Shown here piece after piece: positions 34,302 to 44,776 of a DNA stretch of 64,000 bases (the stretch's first letter is position 1; the number at the start of each line of letters is the position of its first letter). The position numbers and the translations under genes are program-made. The notes under the pieces were generated by a model that saw only the letters and a program-made list of their open reading frames with translations, searched no databases and was not told the DNA's origin. The stretch covers positions 682,001 through 746,000 of the forward strand of contig NW_025408678.1 in the NCBI RefSeq assembly GCF_020360975.1, written 5' to 3'. Source of the stretch: Hirsutella rhossiliensis (taxonomy: Eukaryota; Ascomycota; Sordariomycetes; Hypocreales; Ophiocordycipitaceae).

Positions 34302-34937
34302 TTGGACCAGAAGCAACGTTGTACCTGCAAGCAGGTTGCAACATTGGTGACTTTGGACATTCAGGGCGCCTTCGACACAGTCCTCCGCAACAGATTGATC
34401 CTTCGCCTACGGGAGCAAGGGTGGCCACCGAACCTCGCGCGATGGGTCGGCTCGTTTATGCAAGACAGGTCGGCACGCATCCGCTATCAAGATATCGCAA
34501 CGAATTCATCGCCTCTCCAGTGCGGGCTGCCACAGGGATCGCCAGTCTCGCCGATCCTCTTCCTACTGTATACGGAACCAATCTACCGCTTGGGCAGCTC
34601 AAAAGGGCGTTTCGGCTATGCGGACGACACTGCCATCCTTTGCGTCGGCGATAGCCTGGATGAGACGTCCGCCGAAGCATCTCATCATGTGCGTGAGCTT
34701 GTATCGTGGGGCGCCGCCAACAGGATCTCCTTCGACCCTGAGAAGACAGAAGTGATGCACTTCTCTCGAACGACGCCCAAGACGGCGCCGCCAGTGCTCC
34801 ATGGCGAATTTGAGAAACGGCCGGGCCGGGCGATGCGTTGGCTCGGCGTCTGGCTCGACAGCACTCTGTCTTTCAAGACTCATGTCGAGAATGGACGGCC
34901 AAAGCGCAAGCAGTCGCCTTCCATCTCAGGAGACTGA
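34302..34937 (+). pseudogene. Truncated reverse transcriptase of the LINE
   Basis: The frame holds the palm from motif A through YADD and stops after a frameshift near 34,880. Translation continues in another frame at 34,880-35,314 (RT thumb and connection: VIPVLLYAAEVWYPG). The first 22 nt lie in flanking DNA and the duplicated target, so the frame has no native start. Confidence 0.85.
34309..34323. repeat. Left target-site duplication of the LINE
   Basis: AGAAGCAACGTTGTA, identical to 36,726-36,740 at the other end of the element. Confidence 0.85.
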
Positions 34938-36725
34938 CAAACACCAGGCATGGTCCTCTACCGAGCGCTGTGCGACGAGCGGTCTGCGCTTGCGTCATTC
35001 CAGTGCTGCTCTACGCGGCGGAGGTCTGGTATCCTGGTTCTACGCGCCCGCGCTGGACCAAGCCGGGCAAGGAAGGACCGTCCAGGATCGGACACCTCGT
35101 AAAGAAGATGAGCAAGGCACTCTACACATCTCTTCGGGCTATCCTGCCAGTGTGGAGAACTACACCAACGAATGTTCTGCACCGGGAGGCAGGGATACCG
35201 CCGGTCCCTCTGCTGCTCGAGGCGCGCCGGACTGCATTTGCTGCGCGTCTCAAATCCCTGGACGAAGCTCATCCGCTCGTGAAGCGCACGTCGAGGCCAA
35301 AAGCCCTATACTGAATGAAATGATCAAGCTGAAGTACCAAAAGCAGCCAAAACCCTTCCGGACTAGGCTGCGGCGCTCCGACAATTGCTACCAAGCTGCC
35401 CAAGGCCTGCCTTGCTGCAGCGCGGATTTGTCGAAGAGCAGACTGCGCCTCTGCAGAGTGCATCGAAAAATGAGACGGCGAAGAAATTTCGCGATTGGCT
35501 CCAGGCACTATCGCCCCGAACTCTGGTCGTCTATTCCGACGGGTCCCGTTCTACCGAAGGCCACGCCGGATATGGCTATGTTGTTCATCGGGACGGATCC
35601 ACCGTCTTGCGCGACAAGGGCCGTCTCGGGCCCGCCGAGATTTTCGACGCTGAGGCGAAAGGTGCGTTGGAGGGGTTGAAGGCTGCGGTGAGCCTTCCAG
35701 AAACTGACCGCATCTTTGTCTGCCTCGACAACCTCGCGACCGCAACATGCTTACGGGGCACGCCGAGCGACTCCTCGCAAGAGGTCTTCCTTGAGTTTCA
35801 ATCTTTGGCGCGAAAATACGGAGCTGTGGAGGTCCATTGGATCCCCGGCCATGCTGACATCCCAGGCAACGAGGAGGCTGATGCTCTGGCAAAGGCGGGA
35901 GCATCACTGCCAGAACCCGCTGATAACGTCCCGACGCTAGCGCACCTGCGAAAGATTGCCCGACAGCAGCCGGAAGAGGCTTTCAAGGCCTGGTGGGAAG
36001 CCTCTGCGCCGGGCGATACAGAGACCTGAGGCTTAAAGCCACAACCAGCTGCCCGTCAGAATTGGCGCTCTCTCGGCCCCTGCTTCGTAACTTGCGCAGC
36101 AAGAACCCACCATGGGGATTTTGCTGACTACCACGAAAGGTTTGGTCACGACAATGCGCGACTGACGTGCTCGTGCGGAAGACGAAAGAGCCAGCACACA
36201 TCTTTTACTGCAGAAAGGTTGCGCCACGGCATCGTATGCGGCTTGCACCTTGGCCGGCTGCAGCCATCAACCGCGCAATCGGCAAGGACTTTGACAAATT
36301 CGTCAGGCTGGCGAAAGCGAGCTCCTTCTTCGGAGGATCTGCCCACGCCACTAGACGGTCATCATTCTCCTCTCTCACCCTACCTTTTCCTCTCAATCCT
36401 TTCTGTTACCTGCTCCGATCTCGGGCGGCGTCAAGGTCTCGCGACCATGCGATCGCCGAGGTCATCAAGGGCTGCAAGGCCCCAGAAGCAAATTGGCTGA
36501 TCTGACCACGGGACAGCTTTCTCTTCATGCCTGGACGTCCCGCTGACGGGCAACAGGTTTGTCATGAGCGCCGTTGAGCCGATGAAATGCTGGATAGTGG
36601 GTGAAGTGTACGATATGTAGCATGTAGACACCTGCTAGCTCAGCACGTCCTGTGCTCCCCTGCGGAGACCTGAGCGACCAAAAGTTGCTGGACGGAAAAT
36701 ACACTAAACTAAACTAAACTAAACT
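34324..36725 (+). mobile_element. 5'-truncated LINE-like non-LTR retrotransposon
   Basis: A 2.4-kb element bounded by a perfect 15-bp duplication and ending in a short-unit tail, repeats of AAACT (36,701-36,725). It starts inside the reverse-transcriptase palm (LDIQGAFDTVL, motif A), so the ORF1 and endonuclease portions and the RT fingers are missing. Further motifs are LPQGSPVSPILF and the catalytic GYADDTAIL at ~34,612-34,640. The RT frame shifts near 34,880-34,900 into the frame carrying WTAKAQAVAFHL to ~35,314. An RNase H domain follows at ~35,500-35,920 with SDGS, AEAKGALEGL, CLDNLATA and HADIPGNEEAD. The architecture fits the Tad/I-like group. Frameshifts make it inactive, yet CA/TG are normal, so it has not been through RIP. 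Confidence 0.92.
35385..36029 (+). pseudogene. RNase H domain remnant of the LINE
   Basis: This segment keeps all four acidic RNase H positions (VVYSDGS, AEAKGALEG, CLDNLA, GHADIPGNEEAD), but it is separated from the RT by a frameshift and has no start of its own. It ends at a TGA about 0.7 kb before the repeat tail. Confidence 0.85.
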
Positions 36726-36740
36726 AGAAGCAACGTTGTA
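36726..36740. repeat. Right target-site duplication of the LINE
   Basis: AGAAGCAACGTTGTA directly after the (AAACT)n tail. Confidence 0.85.
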
Positions 36741-37937
36741 TCCTGCTGCCCGGGGGTAGGGGGTAATAAATGGGGGCTGCACCTCTCGGTGGCTTTTTCT
36801 GGAAGAGGCGTGGTCCATTTGGCCGCTTCTACTCCGTAGGCACGAGCCAGCTAACATGATGGAGCCACGTCGCCAATGGTGCACGACCATCGAGCGCCAC
36901 CAACTAGGATGAAACCAATAAACGACTGGCAAGCATTCATTCCCAGCCACATAGCTCTTCGGGGCGCGAGCAACTGGTCATGTTGGTGACGAGGTAATAA
37001 TTAAGGACGCAGCTGTCTTGGCTCTCAGGTGTCACCGAGGCTATCTTTGGGGTCGGAAACTGGGGCCAATCGGCTCTCCGGGATCCTACAGGCATATCGG
37101 GTAATTTCCGCGCTGCACCCCAAGTGCTTGCGCCGCGGACGGGCGATCCGGAGAGGATGCCCGATTATGTACTGAACGTCTGTCATGCTGTGATCCGGGC
37201 AGACGGAGAAGGCGCCTTTTTTTCAGTCAAGCCTGTCTACAGTATTTCGTCAAGAGGCTTGGAGAGCGAACAAAAACAGCGAAGGGGTAGACGCCGTTGA
37301 AGAAGTGAAATGACGGCAGCGCCGCTGACACCATCTGAACAATCTCCCCACGCCGCCCATCTCGGCTCATGGTTGCTCATGCCTTCAAAACGAGATAGCG
37401 CGTGCCAACCATTGATGCCTTGGTCCGTTCGTATTGCGGAAACGATTAAGGCATACAATAGTCGATGCTGTTGGGAGTGCCTACACTGTGGGTCTATCAA
37501 GACTGATTTCAAAAATTCAATGTATGATTCTGTGAGGAAACCACCCGGTTGTGCAGGCAAAAGTGAAGTGACACTCCAACAGATGACCTGGCAGCGGACC
37601 CTATATGCCATATGGAGGTGCTGGTGGCAGCTGACAGATTCGTCCTGGCAGATCCAGCGCTTACAGGCTTTCAGCGGCCCTGCCACGTTCAAACGCCGTA
37701 CAAACGTACATACAGTACAGTGCCTACTGTAGTTAGGTAGGCCCGCAACGGGCTCGGCCCGCTGTTAGACCAGTAAGCCATGACGATGGTCCAACCGTCT
37801 ATCCACCCTCCCGAGTCCCGAGTCCTTTGCCGTCGTGCTGGCAACTGGGACCACAGTGGCATTCCGAGGCAGCAGGACCATGACCTTGACCAGAATTGAC
37901 GGTGGCAAGAGCGTCGCGAGGGCTCCCGCTGGGTCAC
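36741..37937. other. No gene supported
   Basis: Frames at 37,237-37,732 overlap on both strands and show no family motif. Composition is normal, without RIP. Confidence 0.35.
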
Positions 37938-39157
37938 ATGGGCATATGGCCTGTAGACGCTCCCGATGAATGGGAACGCAGTGACGACATGCGCCTCGGC
38001 AGCCGCTACCGCAGTGCACGGCTGAGGCCGAGACCCCAGTTGTGGAAGGCTCCTACGAGCACGTCGCGACAAGAAGAATTCGCCCGCGATAGGCGGCGGC
38101 GGCGGCAGCAGCAGCAGGAGGAGCAGCAGCGGCAGCAGCAGGAGCAGCAGGAAAAGCAGCAGCAGGAAGAGCAGCAGCAGCAGGAGGAGGAGGAGGAGGA
38201 GGAGGAGGAGGAGCAGCAGCAGCAGCAGCAGGAGCAGGAGCAGGAGCAGCAGGAAGAGCAGCAGCAGGAGGAGGAGGCACAGCAGCAGCAGCAGCAGCAG
38301 AAGGAACGAACCCTCAACACGCTTTTCCACGCACGCAAGCTCTGGGTACCTGAGCGCGTGTTACTTGCTACCTTGACTCAAAGCCCTCACAGTTGGGCAA
38401 GTATAGCCATCCTTACCTCGTCCTGCCAAGCGTCTTCCACTGGTCCTTCTGTGTTCACCCCTGGGAGCACTTTTCCTCTCGGCAGATGCCCAAGCCTCGC
38501 AGTCTTGCCCTAGTGGCTGGCTCTTGGATCACAGTTGGCCAATGCAATAGAAAGAGCAAGTCCGCGATGAGAGCAGGAAAGTACGAACTATGGCAAATTC
38601 TGCAGGCCGTCCACCCCCACCCCCCCTTCTCTCTCCCGATCTTGTTGATGTTTTTAGGACAAGGACAAGGACAAGGACAAGGACAAGGACAAGGACGACG
38701 AAGACGACGAAGACGAAGACGACGAGATGGCTGTGAGCTCAGCCACGGCGCTGAGACGCCTCCAAGAGGCATTTGCGGCCTTGGCCGCCGCAGAGGCTGC
38801 GGGGTCTGCTCGTCTCCAGCGCGGCGACCTGGTCCGACTTCAGGACGAGCTTGGCCTGAGGCCCCCGTCTCAGCGCCAGCAGCGGCGAGAGGAGCGGCGG
38901 CTGCAGCGGGTGGAGGACGAGGCGCAGGATGAGGAGGACGAGAAGGATGGCGATGATGAGGAGGAGGGGGGCTGAGAGAGGAGGAGGAGGATGGGGATGG
39001 GGTGTTGGGGGGGCTCGACGACACCGACGACGAGGACGACGTCGACGATGAGGTGCTCGTTCACGAGCCGGCGGGTCGAGGGAGGAGGAGGACGGTCGTG
39101 CGTGCGCCGGGGGACGAGACTGGCGAGGACAGCCAGTCGGACCACGGCGACGTTTAA
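37938..39157 (+). CDS. Possible low-complexity Gln/Glu- and Asp/Glu-rich protein (uncertain model)
   Basis: From an ATG at 37,938 the frame to 38,513 contains an Arg run then about 70 residues of almost only Gln and Glu (38,097-38,310). Separately, TTTTTAG at 38,647-38,653 looks like a splice acceptor just before six Asp-Lys-like repeats (AAGGAC units). It opens a frame through an Ala/Leu-rich helix (TALRRLQEAFAALAAAEAAG), a basic segment and an acidic tail to a stop at 38,975. A third segment, 38,978-39,157, is also acidic (LDDTDDEDDVDDE) but in another frame. The pieces could be exons of one nuclear-type or transposon-derived protein, with a ~0.3-kb intron between the first two, or they could be only repeats. 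I cannot name it, and the exon joins are guesses. Confidence 0.28.
38097..38310. repeat. CAG/GAG trinucleotide-repeat tract
   Basis: Imperfect mixture of CAG, GAG and related triplets for ~210 bp. Its antisense frame reads as a poly-Leu artefact. Confidence 0.9.
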
Positions 39158-39526
39158 TCCTACGTTTTCCTTTGTCTCTATCTTTATTTTCGTAAGTCTC
39201 CTAACCCCCCTCCTTTCCCCTACCGCGCGTTTCTAGGCCATTCTGACCATTTGCAGCACACCGATCGCGGGTCCAATATACTTATCCCGTCCGACCGACG
39301 CCGGCCTCCCCGTGGCGGACGGGGGAAACCCTCCAGTCGTCCATTGCTGGAGGGGCTAACAGGCGTTCACTCAATCACTCTAGTCATCTCGAGGCTCACA
39401 GAAGGTTGCCTCGCTCACAGCTCAAGGTCGACCTGCTTCTCATCTCGAAGCGACCCCTGGCCGTCCTTTATGGCATCTTTCCGTCGCTCGTCCACTACTC
39501 CGTCGTTCGTCCGTCGTCCACCGTCC

Positions 39527-39594
39527 GTCCGTCCAAAAGTCCTGTCCGTCCAAAAGCCCTGTCCGTCCAAAAGTCCTGTCCGTCCAAAAGTCCT
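39527..39594. repeat. 17-bp tandem repeat, four units
   Basis: Unit GTCCGTCCAAAAGTCCT; the second unit differs by one base. Confidence 0.95.
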
Positions 39595-41193
39595 GCTTCT
39601 TTTCATCCCTCTTGGGTTTGATCCAATTTCTCTTGCCTCCCTCCTCCAGTCCGTCACACTGCTGCAGCAAAATCTGCCCCACTAAACGCTAGATTTGCGA
39701 GATCGTTCAAGATCATGACCACAGCTCCCTCCATTCTACCTGGTGCGACAACATATCATGATGCCAGATTTGAAACGCTAGTTCAGGAAGCCACAACAAG
39801 CTGCTCGCATGCAATATTGGATACGCACAAGCTCCAGGGATTGCCATCCGCATCACTGGTCCAGTCACACAATGACTGTTGGTATGTCCCAGCCAGATCT
39901 CCCTGCCAATGCCGGACATCCAAAAGCTTACAACCTTCGCAGTACCAGTGAGTTGAGCCAGAGTTAAAGCGCCGATATTGGATGAACTTTCTCCTCAAGC
40001 CTCCCAGCATCCAGCCTCTCGAGATTTTACGTCAGAAGCCGTTGTTCGGCTTCGATGCTACGACAGACACCAGTCCCCTTCTCTTCCCTTCTTGTACTCA
40101 TGCGACACTCTCACCCCGCAAGAGAACCCGACACCTCTGTTTTTTTTTCACGGACCTGAAGACGAGAACAGACGTACGACACGCGAGTCCATCACCCAAT
40201 GGCCATCACACCAAGCAAGCTGCATCTGCTGCTGCCACAGGCACGCTCGTCACTCCGTGGTCCACGAAACTGACCACACCAGTCTTACATTAATGATGAA
40301 CACAACCTTTTGATGCTCACTGGACTGCGCTGTTGGTGAAGTAAATATAGTCTGCCCTCACTACGGGCAGTTTTGGCATGTAGTGTAGTTTAGCTCACGG
40401 GTAGCGCGTCTCCTCTCCTCATGGTTCATGTATATAAAAGAGACTTACTCAAGTATTATATCGTTCCGCAACCATGTCTTAAGGTTCCTCGACTTAGTCC
40501 GGTCTAGACTTGGACAGCCACGCAGTTGCCAAAATACGCCTCCTCTTGCTAGATGGTGCCCGCTTTACACTTTTCCACGACGCATTGCCGCGGCACCAAG
40601 AGCAGGAGCAGTGTCGAAAGGAAGCCTCTACTGGCCGTGAGTAAATACATGCCCGAAGCTCCCGTGACCGTGTGACAGGAGTAAAAGGTAACCCATGACG
40701 GAAGGCATGCATTCCGAATCTGGATTCAGTTGAGGCCACTACGCAGCTGGAAATCTTTTTTCTGCTTTTTTTCTGCTTTTTTTCTTAGGGGCCCAAGCCA
40801 GTTTTCGCCGTTGAATTCTCCGTGAGTTGAGTTTCAAGGCGTTAAAGTCAGGCTACTCGCCTATATTCGGCAAAAACCTACTATTTACAGCCTCAACGCC
40901 ACAATGAAATGTCACCAGTCCACGGAGTATGTATTCCCGATCATGTCCCAACGGCTCACGATGACCAGCGGGGACGTCAAGTATCACGACTTGGTGAGCG
41001 AGACGCACCTACCAAGAAAATTACTTGGCGGCATCTCACTATATCAGCGGTTCTGGGAGTCTCGACACATTTCGGAGGGTTAAACGTTGGGGTTGAACTG
41101 GGGTCACGACAGATGGGCTTCAATGGAGGCAGTCTTGTGGTCTGACAAGCTGATAGATGGTGACGATGGATGGAATTCGGCTATTTCCATTCT

Positions 41194-41215
41194 CGAACAA
41201 ACCTTGGTTTGTTCG
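41194..41215. repeat. 10-bp perfect inverted repeat with 2-bp spacer
   Basis: CGAACAAACC, then TT, then its exact reverse complement. The closest supported gene is the ccg-6-like one, ~2.9 kb downstream. Could be a regulator half-site pair or chance. Confidence 0.6.
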
Positions 41216-43914
41216 CGAAGCAGTAGGATCTACGGTAGGGCATAGCGCGCGCGGTGATGGATCAAGGCCCGGCGGCGCAGTCTCTGGAATAATATTAGTT
41301 GGGGAGTTTGCAAATAGGTAGCGTGTTAAAGCGACATGCTAGTGCAAGGCGCAGTGCTCTGTACTGTACTTTCGCAAGCTGCGATTTTATATAGAATTGG
41401 CGGGCTCCCATCGGTGCAGAATAAGGCGCATAAACGACTTACAACAGCACCTTGTTGTTGCATGTCCATGTCCAGGTCGGATGTTCCTGCTCGGAACTGA
41501 ACAATCTTGCGGCGTCGTGAGTCGCCGGCAGTGACGGTATAGCTGCATTGGCCCTGGATAGCAACTGGTCGAGCAGGTGGTCCGACGAGACGTTGAGCTC
41601 GGTCGTCGCACTCGTGTCGTGTCGCATCCGCGTGATGGTGGAAAAAGGCTTCGATGGAGTCATCCAGGGAACACACCACGTATTGGGGCGCTATCGTATG
41701 CAAGCCAAGTATGTGACGGGGTGAGTGGTGAGAATTGAGCAGCTGATTCAAGAAGACCTTTGCGCTGCAGCTTAATCTACGTTTTGCCCGCACGCGGCCT
41801 CCAACGACCGCCAACTATAGATGCTGCTTGAGTTGTTTGCGGTGGACGAACGAGAAGCCGGTTTGACTTGTTATACGCATTTCAAGCCAGTGCAAGTCTG
41901 CAGCGTTGATGCCGTCACACTTTGCAAGTTGGATGCCGGACGGACGCAGTTACACCTTGCCATTGGCCCTCGCGACTTGCGAAGCAACACTGGCAACCAG
42001 ACTGGCAATTGCCCCATTGCTGACGCGGCGGCTTACCCTTGGTATTTATATCCGTACGCCCACGTTTAGTTACGGGGAGCGCACCAACGCATACAGTTAT
42101 AATTATCCCAAGTTTGGCCATGGGCGCGCAGAAACGGGCTTTTACAGTAACTTTCAGGGGCATGGGTACCTGTCAAGCTGTAAGATACCGCTACACCATG
42201 CAAAATAGGGCACCCCTATTGGAGGTGTTTATTGGAGGCGTTGCTAACTGGCAGCACTGTAGGTACGACAGAGGATGCACCAGCCTCAACTGTCATGCGC
42301 TGTGCGTTTTCTTTGCTTGGCAGCTGCCAGTGAGTGCCCAAAGGGTCGTTTCGTGGCCACAGACAAGGGCAAGGTTGTCGTCGATGCATCTGCCGGGTAT
42401 GCACAGCACGTACTGTAGAAAAGGATGCCCTTTGATCTTGGTGAGCCTCATAACAGCGGATAGAACAAAAAGTGCGGGATTTCCTGTTCCTGCATTAGCG
42501 CCAACAGCGCAGCAAAGCGGGGGGCCGTCATAAGCGTCTAAAAACAATGCACCCCCACCCGTGGTTCGTCCCTTGCCGATGGAGGAGAAAGGCCGAGCCA
42601 ACGGGCTCGCTCCGCTGCATTGTCTTACCTACAGTACCTCGGTGCCTATCCGTACTCCGTACTCGGTTCAGTACCCGGCTGGTGTCCCTTTTCTCGTTTC
42701 TCTTCCACCCAGTCTCGTGTCATTCTTTTGTTTCCAATTCTGTATTCTTGGACTCACACTTCGTATCCGCAAAAAAGCGAGCACATGGTGCCGTCCCCGC
42801 CATGCCAGCTGATTCGCCGTGTCACGCAGAGCTGGCTCTCTTTTCTCATCCGTCGTCTGGGTTTGCTGTTATACCCACGCGTGCCATGTCTGTTGGCCCA
42901 TTCGACCGTGCGGATTCCACTCGTCCCCCGGGCCTCGGAGATGAAAAGCCCCTCTTGCCCTGAGAAGGAAGAAAGGAAGAAGGAAAATGCCCGGCGATTC
43001 GTCCGACTCCCCCGATGCTCACCTTGTTTTGTTTTGTTTTGCTCGTCCCCGCTGTTCCTGGAGGGCGTGTCGTCGATCTGCTCTAAAGTGGAGCCTGCCT
43101 TTGGGGCCGCCTCCACCGCCTCCACCGCCGAATCGGCCGTTCATAGTGCGAACGCGTGGACCTGCATCTGTCTGGCGAGCAGAGCCCTCGCCCATTGGAT
43201 GTTTGTTTTGCGTGTGTGGTTACTCAAGCATCAAATTGTGCAGCATGGGGAGAGGGAAAAAAAAAAGCATGCGACATTTCCGAGTCCGCTACCAACCGAG
43301 TGCATGCTGTTGCTGCAATGCACTGAGGCGTGTTCCTGGCAGGGAGGGGTAGGCAGCCCCTCGTAGAGGGTACTTTTGCCGCGGCGGCCAATGCAGGCGT
43401 CGTGGGGGAGGCCGTGCCGCCGTGGGCGGTGAGGACGCAGCTGGAGTCGAGTACTCGGTACTCGGGGCAGCCACGCGCCTAATCTCACCTCCCCACCCCC
43501 CTGGAGCCCCTCCCCTACCACAGGTCGTAGCTTGTTCTCTTCCAGGCTCCATGGGGGGTGCCATGTACTCGGGACCTGGCCTCCTGCCTGACAAAGGCTC
43601 TTCCTCCACCTCGGGTGCTCCGTACCCAGGTAGTCTGTACGAGGCCTTATACAGCGGGCAGGCGTTCGGGCCACGGCAGAGAACCGACCCTCGATTGGCT
43701 GCAGGCCACTTGGATCACATCAACGGCCTGCCCCTTTTCCACCCTGGCTGGTGCGGCCCTGCCGTCCGTCCCATCAGACACCAGCAGACACAGTCCAATC
43801 TTTCTTTCTTTCTGTCTGCTTCCTCGACGCCTGCTTTGCCCCCACCCCTCGTCCCTCGTCCCTCGTCCCCCGTCCCCCGTCCTCGCTGCTCCTCATCTCA
43901 TCTCAGTCGCTCCT

Positions 43915-44111
43915 CCTGTGTATAAAGATGGTCTCCTCCATGCCGCCCCTCCCTCTCCGCTCTCCTCCTCCTCCTCCTCCTCCTCCTTACCACACTCACC
44001 TTCGCTATACATACAACCTTTACCCTGACTTCGGTCAATTTCATTCGTTAAACTCGCCAGCATCATCTAATCCTACGCCCCATCTCCCGTCCCACTCCTA
44101 ATACCGACACC
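43915..44111 (+). promoter_or_regulatory. Core promoter and leader of the ccg-6-like gene
   Basis: TATAAA at ~43,921-43,926, then a CT-rich leader with a (CTC)n run at ~43,963-43,986 and CACC just before the ATG. This arrangement is common in strongly expressed fungal genes. Confidence 0.6.
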
Positions 44112-44776
44112 ATGAAGTTCACCGCTGCCGCCGTCCTCGCCGCCGCTGCTGGCGCTTCTGCCCACTATGGTGGTAACGCCACTGTCGTGACCGAGGTCGT
44201 CACTGCCTATACCACCTACTGTCCGGGTCCTACTCACATCACCCACGGCGACAAGGTCTACACTGTCACCGAGGTACGCATCATCAATCCGGGGGGCATT
44301 GCAAGCGACGCCGGCTGACTCGATACTCGTCTAGGCCACCACTCTGACCATCACCAACTGCCCGTGCACCATCACCAGGCCCGTCATCACCACCTCTGCG
44401 GTCGTCTGCAACAACAAGAACAACTGGTGAGTCGTGAGTCCTGACCAGCCAACAGGACTGTGGCTAACATCCCTCGTCCAGTGGCGGCAACTACAACAAC
44501 AGCACTGCTCCCGGCCCTTACAACCCTACCGTCGTCCCCACCGCCACTGTTGTCCCCCCCGGTGGCAAGCCCGGCAGCAACCCTGGCGGCTATCCCGGCG
44601 GCCAGCCCGGTGGCAACGTCCCTGCTCCTCCCGCCGGCACCGGCGCTCCCCCGGCTGGTACCCAGCCCGGCTCCGGCTCCCCCAGCGCCGTCCCCACGGC
44701 TGGTGCTGGCAAGGCCGCCGTCCTCTCTGGCGCCGGCCTGGCTGGTGTTGTCGGTGTCGCCGCCTTCCTGCTGTAA
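44112..44776 (+). CDS. ccg-6: GPI-anchored cell-wall protein, clock-controlled CCG-6 type
   Basis: Exons 44,112-44,273, 44,335-44,426 and 44,482-44,776 give 182 residues. A signal peptide (MKFTAAAVLAAAAGASA) is followed by TVVTEVVTAYTTYCPGPTHI, the conserved start shared with Neurospora clock-controlled gene 6 product and related wall proteins. Four or five cysteines follow (TITNCPCTITRP, VVCNNK...C). A Pro/Gly/Ala/Thr-rich spacer of ~85 residues probably holds O-glycans. The C-terminus is a hydrophobic GPI signal (AAVLSGAGLAGVVGVAAFLL). Introns are 61 and 55 bp, donors GTACGC and GTGAGT, with a CTAAC branch site in the second. The product is expected at the cell wall or plasma-membrane surface. 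The symbol is by family resemblance. Confidence 0.88.

Larger units (their letters stand above)
39158..43900. other. Gene-poor stretch; nothing convincing
   Basis: Frames up to ~250 residues occur (for example 42,620-43,366) but they start at non-ATG codons, overlap on several strands and lack domains. A 59-codon frame from an ATG at 40,903 is unrecognised. CA/TG are normal. Contains the 17-bp tandem repeat and the 10-bp palindrome listed separately. Confidence 0.35.

Noticed and set aside
37689..38330. - strand frame with ~60 consecutive Leu
   Set aside because: Antisense of the CAG/GAG repeat; not a membrane protein.
42620..43366. 248-codon + strand frame
   Set aside because: Starts at a non-ATG codon, no motif, overlapping frames on both strands.
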